Assembly: GCA_035934535.1 (NCBI GenBank)
Contig: DASYXS010000005.1
Span: forward strand, 1-64,000
Length of the DNA: 64,000 bases
Reading direction: 5' to 3'
Origin: DASSJF01 sp035934535
GTDB taxonomy: Bacteria > Sysuimicrobiota > Sysuimicrobiia > Sysuimicrobiales > Segetimicrobiaceae
Both the position numbers and the translations under genes were made by a program. The stretch's first letter is position 1; each line of letters begins with the position of its first letter. This document shows, in pieces, positions 51,478 to 60,247 of this stretch. The notes below the pieces were generated by a model. The model saw nothing but the letters and a program-made list of their open reading frames with translations. It was not told the origin of the DNA and made no database searches.

Positions 51478-52488
51478 ATGACGCCGCGATCAATCGACGT
51501 CCATTTCCACGTGGTGCCGCCCGGCTTTGTCGACGCGGTCCGGCGCGGGGCGTTCGTGGAGACCGTCGAGTTCGAACGCGGCGGCGGCGCGGACCGGATG
51601 GTGTACCATGCCCCGCCGGACGTCGTGCTCGAGCCGGGCACGACGCTGCCGCCGCACCTGTACGACGAGCGGCTGATCTTGGACGCGCTCGACCGGCGCG
51701 GGCTGGACGCGGCCGCGCTCGGCCCGTCGCCCGAGGAGTTCTACTACTGGGCGCCGCCGGCGGTCGGCGCCCGCATCGCGGCGATCCAAAACGACGGCAT
51801 GGCCGAGCTGGTGCGCGCGCACCCGGACCGGTTCGTCGGCCTCGCCACGCTGCCGATGCAGGATCCCGACCGGGCCGCCGCCGAGCTGGACCGCGCGGTC
51901 ACGGAGCTGGGGCTGCGGGGCGCGGAAATCTGCACCCACATCAACGGCCGCGATCTCGATCATCCGAGCCTCCGGCCGGTGTACGCGGCGGCGGAGCGGC
52001 TCGGCGTGCCGCTGTTTCTGCATCCGCAGAACTGGGGCGACATGCGGCGGTTTCACGACTACGCGCTGTGGAACCTCGCCGGCTTTCCGTTGGAGACGGC
52101 GCTCGCGGCGTCCCACCTGATTATGGGCGGCGTCTTCGAGCAGTTTCCGAATCTCCGCGTCATCCTGGCGCACGGCGGCGGGTACCTGCCGTACCAGGTC
52201 GGCCGGCTCGACCACGGCTACGCCGCGCGGCGCGAGGTACACGAACGGCTGCCCCGCCGTCCCAGCGATTACCTCGCAAACTTCTATTTCGACAGCCTGA
52301 CGCACAGCGCGCTGTCCCTGCGGTTTCTGCTGGACCGCATGGGCGACGGCCACGTCGTGCTCGGCAGCGACTATCCGTTCAACATGGGAGACGAGCGGCC
52401 GGTGGACACCGTGCGGGCGCTCGGGCTCCCGCCGGACGTCGAAGCCAAAGTACTGGCGAAAAACCTCACGGGATTGCTCGGCCTATGA
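51478..52488 (+). CDS. amidohydrolase family protein (amidohydrolase_2)
   Basis: A 336-residue paralogue of the 43979-45004 protein, with near-identical opening (MTPRSIDVHFHVVPPGF versus MTPRTIDVHFHVVPPEF). Metal ligands HFH, FLHPQNWGDM, LAHGGGYLPYQVGRLDHG and GSDYPFNMGDE are kept. ATG 51478 matches the paralogue start. It lies between the hydroxyacid dehydrogenase and the SBP genes, mirroring the first module, where an amidohydrolase also sits beside an importer. Confidence 0.9.
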   Translation: MTPRSIDVHFHVVPPGFVDAVRRGAFVETVEFERGGGADRMVYHAPPDVVLEPGTTLPPHLYDERLILDALDRRGLDAAALGPSPEEFYYWAPPAVGARIAAIQNDGMAELVRAHPDRFVGLATLPMQDPDRAAAELDRAVTELGLRGAEICTHINGRDLDHPSLRPVYAAAERLGVPLFLHPQNWGDMRRFHDYALWNLAGFPLETALAASHLIMGGVFEQFPNLRVILAHGGGYLPYQVGRLDHGYAARREVHERLPRRPSDYLANFYFDSLTHSALSLRFLLDRMGDGHVVLGSDYPFNMGDERPVDTVRALGLPPDVEAKVLAKNLTGLLGL

Positions 52489-52510
52489 TCACGGCAACGG
52501 GGGTGTCGGC

Positions 52511-53818
52511 ATGCTGAGATCCATGCGCGTCCGGTTGGCCGTTCTGGTGGTCCTCGCGCTTCCCGCCTCGCTCGCGGCGGGCGGCGGGATCGCCGCGAAT
52601 TCCGCTCCGTCGGGCTTCCCGACGGGGTCGCTCACGCTCACGATGTTCGGCAGCGATGAAGCGCCGGGGTTCCACATCGAAGAAGGTCTGATCGCCGAGT
52701 GGCAGAAGCTGCATCCGAACGTGACCGTGCAGGCGGCGCAAACGCCGCTCGGCCCGGGGTTCCAGAAGCTGTCGACGCAGCTGCCGACCGGCGGCGGGCC
52801 GACCGTGTTCGCCGTCTTCGAGCCCTGGATCGAAGGGTTCGTGCCGTACATGAGCCCGGCGATCCCGGCGGCATTCGGCAAGGAGAGCATGCGGCAGATC
52901 TACGATCTCTACCTGCCGAATACGCTCCAGGCCCAGAGCCGCGGCGGGGCGATCTTCTGCCTCCCGAACTCCGCCCCGTCCTGGAGCCTGCTCATCAACC
53001 GGCCGAAGTTCCTGGCCGCCGGGCTCAAGCTCCCGCAGGACGTCCCCCACACGTGGGCTCAGGTCGCGGCCCTGCAGAAGAAGCTGACCAAGTATGAGGC
53101 CAACGGCCAGCTCGCGCAGCGCGGCTTCGGCGTCCGCTACACCGCCGGCCCGCAGTGGTACGCGATGCTGTTCGTGGCGTCGGTCGAGTCGCAGGGCGCC
53201 CGCGTGCTGGACCGGGACGGCAGCCCGCTCTTGACCTCGCCGGCGGCCGCGAAGGCGATGCAGATCTTCCAGGAGACCGCCGTCGCCCCGACGATCACGA
53301 AGGACGTGCAGACGTCGCCTTATCAGGACTTCGCCGACGGGCTCGACGTGATGTCGTACGGCGGGGCGAACGCCGTAAGCTTCGCGATCCGGCTCAATCC
53401 GGACCTGAAGGGGAACGTCTACATCGCCCAGCTGCCGAGCATCTCGGGTCAGCCCGGCGGTTCGCCGAAGTACTCGTTCGACTACTGCGTCAACAAGAAC
53501 GCGTCCGCCGCCGAGCAGTTCGCGGCGTGGAGCCTGATCGACTACATCACAGCTCACGGCGTCACCCGCTTCGTCAACACCGGAAGCTTCACACCGCGCA
53601 AGATCGTCTTCGAGGCGCCCGAGGTCAAGGCCACGCCCTTCATCGACGTGTTCATGAACGAGCTGATCCACGCCCAGCCGCTGCCGCAGACCACGCACTG
53701 GGGCCAGCTGCAGGGCGCAATTCAAAACGGCGTGCAGAAGGTCGTGTTCAAGAACGTGGCCGTTCCGCAGGCGCTCCAGGAAATGCAGCAAGAATACCTG
53801 CAGGCGATCGGCAAGTAA
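52511..53818 (+). CDS. sugar-type ABC transporter substrate-binding protein (first of a tandem pair)
   Basis: A 435-residue SBP_bac_1 protein with a Sec signal peptide (VRLAVLVVLALPASLAAGGGI, cleavage near residue 30). The mature part begins SLTLTMFGSDEAPGF. ATG 52511 is chosen; ATG 52523 is possible. It is very similar to the next gene along its entire length, with a 45-base identical stretch (52874-52918 and 54197-54241), so the pair arose by recent tandem duplication. It serves the permeases at 55163-57029. Confidence 0.92.
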   Translation: MLRSMRVRLAVLVVLALPASLAAGGGIAANSAPSGFPTGSLTLTMFGSDEAPGFHIEEGLIAEWQKLHPNVTVQAAQTPLGPGFQKLSTQLPTGGGPTVFAVFEPWIEGFVPYMSPAIPAAFGKESMRQIYDLYLPNTLQAQSRGGAIFCLPNSAPSWSLLINRPKFLAAGLKLPQDVPHTWAQVAALQKKLTKYEANGQLAQRGFGVRYTAGPQWYAMLFVASVESQGARVLDRDGSPLLTSPAAAKAMQIFQETAVAPTITKDVQTSPYQDFADGLDVMSYGGANAVSFAIRLNPDLKGNVYIAQLPSISGQPGGSPKYSFDYCVNKNASAAEQFAAWSLIDYITAHGVTRFVNTGSFTPRKIVFEAPEVKATPFIDVFMNELIHAQPLPQTTHWGQLQGAIQNGVQKVVFKNVAVPQALQEMQQEYLQAIGK

Positions 53819-53836
53819 CCCGCGGAGGTGGAACAG

Positions 53837-55141
53837 ATGCCTAGATCGTCGCTGGTGCGGTTCGCGGCCCTGCTGGCGCTCGTCCCGGCCGCCCTGCTCG
53901 CGGTGGGCGGCATCGCCGCGAATTCGGCGCCGCCGGCATTTCCGTCCGGCAGCATTACGATCACGATGTTCGGCAGCGACGAAGAGCCGCAGTTCAAGGT
54001 CGAAGAAGACTTGATCGCCGGCTGGCAGAAGCTGCATCCGAACGTCACCGTGCAGGCGCAGCAGGCCCCGCTTGGGCCGGCGTTCCAGAAACTGTCGACG
54101 CAGCTGCCCACCGGCGGCGGGCCGACGATTTTCTCGGTCTTCGAACCGTGGATCGAGGGATTCTCCCCCTACATGGCGTCGGCGAATCCGGCCGCGTTCG
54201 GCAAGGAGAGCATGCGGCAGATCTACGATCTCTACCTGCCGCACTCGCTCGATGCGCAGAGCCGGGGCGGGGCGATCTACTGCCTGCCGAGCGCCGCGCC
54301 GTCGTGGAGCCTGCTCATCAACCGGCCGAAGTTCACCGCGGCCGGCCTCCGGATACCCCAGGATCTCCCGCACACCTGGGCGCAGGTCGCGGCCCTGCAG
54401 AAGAAGCTCACGAAGTATGACGCGAACGGCCAGCTCGTGCAGCGCGGCTTCGGCGTCCGGTATACCGCGGGGCCGCAGTGGTACGCGATGCTGTTCGTCG
54501 CGTCGATCGAGTCGCAGGGGGCGTCGGTGCTCGACCGAGACGGCAATCCGCTCCTCACCTCACCCGCCGCCGCCAACGCGATGCGGATCTTCCAGGAAAC
54601 CGCGGTCGCGCCGACGATCACGAAGGACGTGCAGACGTCGCCGTACCAAGATTTCGCCGACGGCCTCGACGTGATGTCCTACGGCGGCGTGAACGCGATG
54701 AGCTTCGCCATCCGCCTCAACCCCGATCTCAAAGGCAATATCTACGTGGCGCAGCTGCCGAGCCTCTCCGGTCAGGTCGGCGGGTCGCCGAAGTACTCGT
54801 TCGACTACTGCGTCAACAAGAACGCGTCCGCCGACGAGCAGTTCGCGGCGTGGAGCCTCGTCGACTACTTGACGAATCATGGCAACCTCTTGTTTACGAA
54901 GACCGGCGCCGTGCAGCCGCGCAAGAACTTCTTCGATTCTGCCGAGGTCAAGGCCACGCCCTTCATCAACGTGTTCAGGAACGAGCTCACCCGCGCCCAG
55001 GCGCTGCCGCAGACGAAGCACTGGGGCCAGCTGCAGGGCGCGATCCAGAATGGCGTGCAGAAAGTGGTCTTCAAGCAGGAGGCCATTCCGCAGGCGCTCC
55101 AGGAGATGCAACAAGAGTACCTGCAGGCGATCGGCAAGTAG
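53837..55141 (+). CDS. sugar-type ABC transporter substrate-binding protein (second of a tandem pair)
   Basis: A 434-residue tandem duplicate of the preceding gene. The signal peptide is LVRFAALLALVPAALLAVGGI. ATG 53837 fits the GGAGG at 53823-53827 best; GTG 53828 is the longer option. Differences from its twin are scattered (for example DEEPQFKVEEDLIAGWQKLHP versus DEAPGFHIEEGLIAEWQKLHP) and concentrate in the signal peptide and parts of the C-terminal lobe, consistent with altered ligand range or dosage. Confidence 0.92.
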   Translation: MPRSSLVRFAALLALVPAALLAVGGIAANSAPPAFPSGSITITMFGSDEEPQFKVEEDLIAGWQKLHPNVTVQAQQAPLGPAFQKLSTQLPTGGGPTIFSVFEPWIEGFSPYMASANPAAFGKESMRQIYDLYLPHSLDAQSRGGAIYCLPSAAPSWSLLINRPKFTAAGLRIPQDLPHTWAQVAALQKKLTKYDANGQLVQRGFGVRYTAGPQWYAMLFVASIESQGASVLDRDGNPLLTSPAAANAMRIFQETAVAPTITKDVQTSPYQDFADGLDVMSYGGVNAMSFAIRLNPDLKGNIYVAQLPSLSGQVGGSPKYSFDYCVNKNASADEQFAAWSLVDYLTNHGNLLFTKTGAVQPRKNFFDSAEVKATPFINVFRNELTRAQALPQTKHWGQLQGAIQNGVQKVVFKQEAIPQALQEMQQEYLQAIGK

Positions 55142-55162
55142 GCGGATCGGCCCCCGCCGTTC

Positions 55163-56152
55163 ATGAGCAGCGGAGAAAGCGCGCGCGACGCCGTCGCATC
55201 TCGACGGCTAGTCCCGCGCCGGCGGGGCCCCGCCGTTGACGCGGCGTGGCCGGAGGAGCGCCTTCTGACCAGAGTGCGCCGGCGGTGGTTTGGTCCCACC
55301 CAGCCGTGGTGGGGTTTCGTCTTCACCCTGCCCATCCTCGTCCTGCTTGTGGGCTTCAAGTTCTGGCCGATGGCCTATGCCGCGGGGCTGAGCCTCACCA
55401 ACGCGAGCCTCACGGAACGGGCCTGGCGCTTCGTCGGCGTCCACAACTACGCGCGGCTGGCCCGGGACACCACGTTCGTCGGGGCGCTCGCGACGACCGG
55501 CCGTTATGTCGGCGCGACCATCGCGCTGTCGATGATCATCGGCCTCGGCCTCGCGGTGCTGCTGAACCAGAAGATCCCGGCGCGGGGCCTCTTTCGCACG
55601 CTGATCTTCCTTCCGGCCGTCGTGCCGATCGTCGTCGCGCCGATCCTGTGGCAGTTTCTCTTCAACCCGTACGGCCTGGTCAACGACGCGCTCAAGGCGC
55701 TCGGACTGCACCCGGTGAACTGGCTGCTCTCGTCCCAGGGCGCGGTGGAAGCCCTCGTGGTGGCGACGGCCTGGCGGCTGACCCCGCTGTGCATGGTCAT
55801 CTACCTGGCCGGACTGCAGTCGATCCCGGCGGAGTTGTACGAGGCCGCGAAGGTCGACGGCGCCGGCGCCCCGCGGCGATTCCGGTCGATCACGCTGCCC
55901 ATGCTCAAGCCGACGTTTCTGGTCGTGCTCGTGTTCGCGATCACGTTGACGGTCCAAAACTTCGTGCTCGCCCTCGTCATGACGGGCGGAGGTCCCGACA
56001 ACGCCAGCACCACGCTGTCGTTATTCGTCTACCAGACTGGCTTCCTGGGCTTCCAAATGGGCTATGCGTCCGCGGCCGCCATTGTGATGCTGCTGATCAT
56101 TGTCGCCTTTACGATGCTGAGCCTCCGCGCGCTCAGGACCGAGGAGGGATGA
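55163..56152 (+). CDS. sugar-type ABC transporter permease (MalF/UgpA-like)
   Basis: A 329-residue permease with six membrane helices and a 45-residue Arg-rich cytoplasmic leader. Family motifs are FVFTLPILVLLVGFKFWPM, RTLIFLPAVVPIVVAPILW, the EAA loop YEAAKVDGAGAPRRFRSITLP and TGGGPDNASTTLSLFVYQTGF. ATG 55163 is 21 bases after the second SBP gene. It is partnered with the following permease; no ATPase gene is linked. Confidence 0.93.
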   Translation: MSSGESARDAVASRRLVPRRRGPAVDAAWPEERLLTRVRRRWFGPTQPWWGFVFTLPILVLLVGFKFWPMAYAAGLSLTNASLTERAWRFVGVHNYARLARDTTFVGALATTGRYVGATIALSMIIGLGLAVLLNQKIPARGLFRTLIFLPAVVPIVVAPILWQFLFNPYGLVNDALKALGLHPVNWLLSSQGAVEALVVATAWRLTPLCMVIYLAGLQSIPAELYEAAKVDGAGAPRRFRSITLPMLKPTFLVVLVFAITLTVQNFVLALVMTGGGPDNASTTLSLFVYQTGFLGFQMGYASAAAIVMLLIIVAFTMLSLRALRTEEG

Positions 56153-56156
56153 GCCG

Positions 56157-57029
56157 ATGAGCCTCGCGACCGCGGCCGTCCGCCATTCGCGGCGGGGGGC
56201 CGTCCGGGTACGGGAGCACGCCGTGACGATCGCGCTGCTGCTGCTGCTCACCGGCGTGACCGTCGTCTTTCTCATGCCGATCTTTTGGATGGTCTCGACG
56301 TCGCTGAAAACCAACCGGCACGTGTTTGACCTGCCGATCCAATGGTTTCCGCACCCGGCGCTGTGGAGCAACTACCCGGCCGCATACACGACCGTCCGCT
56401 TCACCCGCTACTTCGTGAACAGCGCCATCGTCACGGGCAGCGTCACCGTCCTGAACGTGCTGCTCTCGGCGCTCGCGGGGTACGGTCTCGCGAAGTACCG
56501 CTTCCTCGGCCGGCACGTCCTGCTGGTCCTCATCCTCGCCACCCTGATGCTGCCGCTCGAGGTGGTCATGGTGCCGCTCTACCTGACGGTGCAGCGCCTG
56601 GGGTGGCTCAACAGCTACCAGGGCATGATCGTCCCCGTCGCCGCGAACGCCCTCGGCGTGCTGATGATGCGGCAGTACTTCCTGTCGCTGCCCGACGACC
56701 TGATCGCCGCGGCGCGCATCGACGGCGCGGGCCACGTCAGCACCTTCCTCCGTATCGCCGTCCCGCTGGCCTGGCCGGCGCTGCTCACGGTCGCGATCCT
56801 GATCTTCCAGTCGACCTGGGACGACTTCGTCTGGCCGTTTCTCATCATCAGCAACACGTCGAAGGCGACCGTTCCGCTCGCCGTGCAGACGTTTCAGTCC
56901 GCCGAGACGTCGAACTTCCCCATGCTGATGGCCGTGTCGTCGATCGCCTCGGTGCCGCTCACGCTGCTCTTCTTCGTGTTCCAACGTCAGATCATCGCCG
57001 GCGTCGCGACGACGGGGATGCGCCACTGA
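56157..57029 (+). CDS. sugar-type ABC transporter permease (MalG/UgpE-like)
   Basis: A 290-residue permease, ATG 56157 four bases after the first permease stop. Typical features are FLMPIFWMVSTSLKTNR, YGLAKYRFLGRHVLL, TLMLPLEVVMVPLYLTV, the EAA loop IAAARIDGAGHVSTFLRIAVPL and FFVFQRQIIAGVATTGMRH. It completes the second importer. Dabb-domain genes follow after 13 bases. Confidence 0.93.
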   Translation: MSLATAAVRHSRRGAVRVREHAVTIALLLLLTGVTVVFLMPIFWMVSTSLKTNRHVFDLPIQWFPHPALWSNYPAAYTTVRFTRYFVNSAIVTGSVTVLNVLLSALAGYGLAKYRFLGRHVLLVLILATLMLPLEVVMVPLYLTVQRLGWLNSYQGMIVPVAANALGVLMMRQYFLSLPDDLIAAARIDGAGHVSTFLRIAVPLAWPALLTVAILIFQSTWDDFVWPFLIISNTSKATVPLAVQTFQSAETSNFPMLMAVSSIASVPLTLLFFVFQRQIIAGVATTGMRH

Positions 57030-57042
57030 TGCTCCCGCACCC

Positions 57043-57735
57043 ATGCTGAGGCACACGGCGCTCTTTCTCCACCGGGACACGATCAGCGAGGACCAGAAGC
57101 TCGCGATGCTGCGGGGTCTTGCCTTTCTGCGGATGGAGTGCGCGGGAGTGCGCGCCGGCGACTACGGCGAGGACCTGTTCGGCGGCTCGCGCCCGCTGCT
57201 CGCGGTGCCGCCGTGGAAGCGCACGCCGCGCTGGCGCGCGCGCCGGGAGGGCCCGCCGTGCAACTACGACGTCGCGCTCCACCTCGACTTCGACGACGAG
57301 GCGGCGCTCGCGCGGTATCGCGACGACGAACACCACCGGGCCGTCGCGCGCCGGAACGCCGCGGTCAACGTCCCGGACCTCACCGCGCGCATCGACTGGC
57401 GGTACGACGGGAACCCGCTGATCCGCCGCGGCCTCGTCCGCCATACGGCGATGTTCGTCTGGACCGCCGAGGCGGACGCCGCCGCGCGCTCGCGGGCCCT
57501 CGCCGCGGCCCGGACACTGGCCGACGCTCCGGGCGTCGTGTCGGCCGTCAGGGGTCAGATCGCGGGCGGCCCCGCGGCCAACGTCGATTGGATCCTGGAC
57601 GTGCAGACGCAGGACCCGCCGGCGGCGCGCGGCCTGGTGGAGGGCCCGCGGTACGCCGAAGCGATGGGCATTATCGCGCCGGCGACAAAACACGAATGGA
57701 CCGCGCGGGTCACGCACGTGATGCGGGGGTATTAG
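57043..57735 (+). CDS. double Dabb (stress-responsive A/B barrel) domain protein
   Basis: A 230-residue protein made of two ferredoxin-like alpha/beta barrel halves: MLRHTALFLHRDTISEDQ to about residue 115, and GLVRHTAMFVWTAE to the end. Dabb domains dimerise and include stress proteins and polyketide cyclases such as olivetolic acid cyclase. The insert GDYGEDLFGGSR (about residues 40-51) is unusual and is shared with the oppositely oriented paralogue at 58426-59118. ATG 57043. Its role next to an importer is unknown. Confidence 0.75.
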   Translation: MLRHTALFLHRDTISEDQKLAMLRGLAFLRMECAGVRAGDYGEDLFGGSRPLLAVPPWKRTPRWRARREGPPCNYDVALHLDFDDEAALARYRDDEHHRAVARRNAAVNVPDLTARIDWRYDGNPLIRRGLVRHTAMFVWTAEADAAARSRALAAARTLADAPGVVSAVRGQIAGGPAANVDWILDVQTQDPPAARGLVEGPRYAEAMGIIAPATKHEWTARVTHVMRGY

Positions 57736-57739
57736 GCCG

Positions 57740-58420
57740 ATGACGATCTCACCCCACTTGCGTGGGACTAGCCTGCGGGATGCGCAGGCGTCGCCGGTCC
57801 TGCGGCGCGTCGTCCTCTGGCGCTGGAACGAGCGCGCGACGCCGGAGCAGCGGCTCCGGGCAAAGGAGGGCCTCGCCTACGTCAGTTACGCGAGTCCCGT
57901 GCATGGCATCGACTTCGGCGAAGATATCGGCTTGACAGACGGCAACTACGATCTCGTGCTTCTCCGGGATCACGGGAACAGAGCGTCCTGGGACGAGTAC
58001 ACTGTCGACCCGCACCACTACCGCGTCGGCGGCTTCATCGACACGATCACGCACGAAGAGGTCACGGCCAGGGCCGACTACCTTTACAAGGGCCAGGCGT
58101 CGGTCCGGGGCCGGGTGCGCCATCTCGGGCTCTACGTCTGGCGCGAGGGAATCGACGAACCGAGGAAGCGGGACGCGCGGCGCGCGCTCGCCGCCTTGCG
58201 CGCCGAATGCGACGCCATTTATGCGCTGGAGGTCGCCGACGATTTGGGGTGGGCGAAGATGGGCCGGGCCGATCTCGTGCTCGAGGCGCACTTCGCGGAC
58301 GAAAGCGGCGCCGCGGCGTTTCTGGCGCACCCCGCGTACCGCGAGGCCGCGGAACTGCTGGCCGGGTTTACACGCGTCGACCGAACCGCCCTAATCCAGC
58401 ACCGGATGAAGACCGGGTGA
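57740..58420 (+). CDS. Dabb-domain-like protein, divergent
   Basis: A 226-residue protein of similar two-half architecture: VLRRVVLWRWNERATPEQRL in the first half and GRVRHLGLYVWREGIDEPRKR in the second. It lacks the DLFGGSR insert but keeps FGEDIGL at the equivalent place. ATG 57740 is five bases after the preceding gene, in the same operon. Membership in the Dabb family is inferred from alignment with its neighbours. Confidence 0.68.
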   Translation: MTISPHLRGTSLRDAQASPVLRRVVLWRWNERATPEQRLRAKEGLAYVSYASPVHGIDFGEDIGLTDGNYDLVLLRDHGNRASWDEYTVDPHHYRVGGFIDTITHEEVTARADYLYKGQASVRGRVRHLGLYVWREGIDEPRKRDARRALAALRAECDAIYALEVADDLGWAKMGRADLVLEAHFADESGAAAFLAHPAYREAAELLAGFTRVDRTALIQHRMKTG

Positions 58421-58425
58421 GCCGG

Positions 58426-59118
58426 CTACGGCCCCCGCATGATGTGCGAGAGGCGTGCCGTCCACTCGTACTTCGTCGCGGCGGCGACCGCGTCCATCGC
58501 CTGGGCGTAGTGCGGGCCCGCCAGCAGCCGCTCCGCCGCGGCGCGATCCGGCACCTGCACGTCCATGATCCAGTCGTAGTCGCTGACCAGCTGGCCGGCG
58601 TTGTGGCCCAGCGCGACCGCCTCCACGCCCGGCGCGCCGCCGAGGGCGCGGACGGCCTCGAGCGCCCGCTGCTTCCCCTGCTCCGGCACGCCGTCGGCCC
58701 AGACGAACATCGCCACGTGCGTGACGTGTCCGCGCCGGGTCGGCGTCTCGCCGTCGAAGTACCAATCCACCCGCGCCGTGAGTTCGTCCCAGGACACCGC
58801 CCCGTTGAAGACCGAGCCGGCCTTGTGGGCGGGGTGGGGGCTGTACTGCCGGTACGCGTCCCAGTCGTCGAAGTCGAGGTGGAGCGCCACGTCGTAGTCG
58901 GCCGGGGGACCGTCGGTGCCGCGCCGCCAGACGGGCGCCGCCTCGAACGGCGGCGGGTCATCGAACCGCCGGGAGCCCCCGAAGAGATCGTCGCCGTAGT
59001 CGCCCGACCGCACCATCGGGCACTCCATGCGGAGGTAGGCCAGGCCTTCCAGCATCTCCATCTGCAACGCCGGTGTGGTGGTATCGCGCAGCCGCCAGAT
59101 CACGGAGTGACGCAGCAT
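58426..59118 (-). CDS. double Dabb domain protein, inverted paralogue
   Basis: A 230-residue protein of exactly the same length as the 57043-57735 product and strongly similar to it (MLRHSVIWRLRDTTTPALQ, LAYLRMECPMVRSGDYGDDL, then FGGSR, and EWTARLSHIMRGP at the end), but on the opposite strand. It ends five bases from the convergent neighbour. ATG 59118 matches the paralogue start. Function unknown. Confidence 0.75.
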   Translation of the reverse strand: MLRHSVIWRLRDTTTPALQMEMLEGLAYLRMECPMVRSGDYGDDLFGGSRRFDDPPPFEAAPVWRRGTDGPPADYDVALHLDFDDWDAYRQYSPHPAHKAGSVFNGAVSWDELTARVDWYFDGETPTRRGHVTHVAMFVWADGVPEQGKQRALEAVRALGGAPGVEAVALGHNAGQLVSDYDWIMDVQVPDRAAAERLLAGPHYAQAMDAVAAATKYEWTARLSHIMRGP

Positions 59119-59251
59119 GACCGTGTTATTTCTCGCCGACGGGCGGCGCGGCCTGCGTGCATGCTGAGTTGCCCGGCGTGAAGTCGGCGGGCGGGTAGGG
59201 GACCGGTAGTTATCGAAGGGAAAGTTCGCACGATACGGGGAGGGGAGCCAC
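59119..59251. promoter_or_regulatory. divergent intergenic region
   Basis: A 133-base gap between a - strand Dabb gene and a + strand Gfo/Idh gene; two promoters are expected. A strong GGGGAGGGG ribosome binding site precedes GTG 59252. I cannot pick out promoter hexamers. Confidence 0.3.
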
Positions 59252-60247
59252 GTGTCACTCGGATGGGGCATCATCGGAACCGGCGGCTTCGCCGGCAGCG
59301 CCACCGCACCGGCGATCAAGGCGCTGGGCGCACAGGGCTCGCTGGTCGCCGCGGTCAGCCGCGACCGCGGCCGCGCCGACGCGTTCGCGGCGCAGCACGG
59401 GGCCCGGCGGGCGTATACGGACTACGCGGACCTGCTGCGTGACCGCGACGTCGACATCGTCTACATCTCCACCCCGAACGCGCAGCACGCGGAGCAGGCC
59501 CTCGCGGCCGCGCGCGCCGGCAAGCACGTCCTCTGCGAGAAGCCGCTCGCGCTGTCGGCCGGCGACGCGCGGCGCATGGTCGACGCGTTCGAGGCGGCGG
59601 GTCTGAAGCTCGGGACGCACTTCCAGACCCGCCATCACACCGCGTTCGTCGAGACGAAGCGCCTGCTGGATCAGCGCGCGATCGGGGATGTGATCCTCGT
59701 GCAGATCGAGGTCAGCTCCGGCGCGAATCCCTTCCGCTCGTGGCGCGCCGACCCGCAGCTCGCCGGATTGGGCTCGATCAACAACATCGCGGTGCACCCC
59801 TTCGACCTGCTGCGCTACCTGCTCGGCTCGGAGGTCCGCGAGGTGACGGCCGTGACCGACGTGGGCCCTTCGACGGAGCTTGAACACATGGTCCTCGCGC
59901 TGCTGCGGTTTCAGAACGGCACCCTGGCCTACGTCAACGCGAACCAGAAGGTCCCGAATTTTCAGCCCGACATCGACATCTACGGCACCGCGGGACGCAT
60001 CGTCGGCATCGACTGCACCCGGCCGTTCCGCCTCGGAGAGCTGCGCGTCCTGACCGCGTCCGGCGAGCAGGTCGCCAAATATTCCAGCAATGACGCGGTC
60101 GTGCGGTCGATCGCGGCCTTCAACGACGCGGTCGCGCACAATCGCGAGCCGAACGCGTCCGGGCTGGACGGCCTGCGCAGCGTGCAGCTGACCGACGCCG
60201 TGATCCGATCGGCGCGCGAGGGACGCCTGGTCGAGGTCGCGTATTGA
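59252..60247 (+). CDS. Gfo/Idh/MocA family oxidoreductase
   Basis: A 331-residue NAD(P)-dependent dehydrogenase. The Rossmann motif is WGIIGTGGFAG, the cofactor-site motif CEKPLAL is intact, and the catalytic-region His lies in NNIAVHPFDLLRYLLG. The C-terminal alpha/beta domain has the normal length. It starts at GTG 59252 with GGGGAGGGG upstream. Family members oxidise sugars, inositols or related hydroxyl compounds. The stop overlaps the M24 peptidase start. Confidence 0.92.
   Translation: MSLGWGIIGTGGFAGSATAPAIKALGAQGSLVAAVSRDRGRADAFAAQHGARRAYTDYADLLRDRDVDIVYISTPNAQHAEQALAAARAGKHVLCEKPLALSAGDARRMVDAFEAAGLKLGTHFQTRHHTAFVETKRLLDQRAIGDVILVQIEVSSGANPFRSWRADPQLAGLGSINNIAVHPFDLLRYLLGSEVREVTAVTDVGPSTELEHMVLALLRFQNGTLAYVNANQKVPNFQPDIDIYGTAGRIVGIDCTRPFRLGELRVLTASGEQVAKYSSNDAVVRSIAAFNDAVAHNREPNASGLDGLRSVQLTDAVIRSAREGRLVEVAY

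Larger units (their letters stand above)
52511..55141 (+). repeat. tandem gene duplication (two SBP genes)
   Basis: Two adjacent direct copies of about 1.3 kb, each encoding an SBP of 434-435 residues, with high similarity over the full length and a 45-base exact match (52874-52918 and 54197-54241). Both copies are intact. Confidence 0.85.
57043..59118. repeat. inverted gene duplication (Dabb pair flanking a third copy)
   Basis: Genes 57043-57735 (+) and 58426-59118 (-) are same-length paralogues in opposite orientation, with a more distant family member between them. The similarity is clear at protein level; DNA-level identity is patchy, so this is an old inverted duplication, not a recent repeat. 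Confidence 0.65.
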
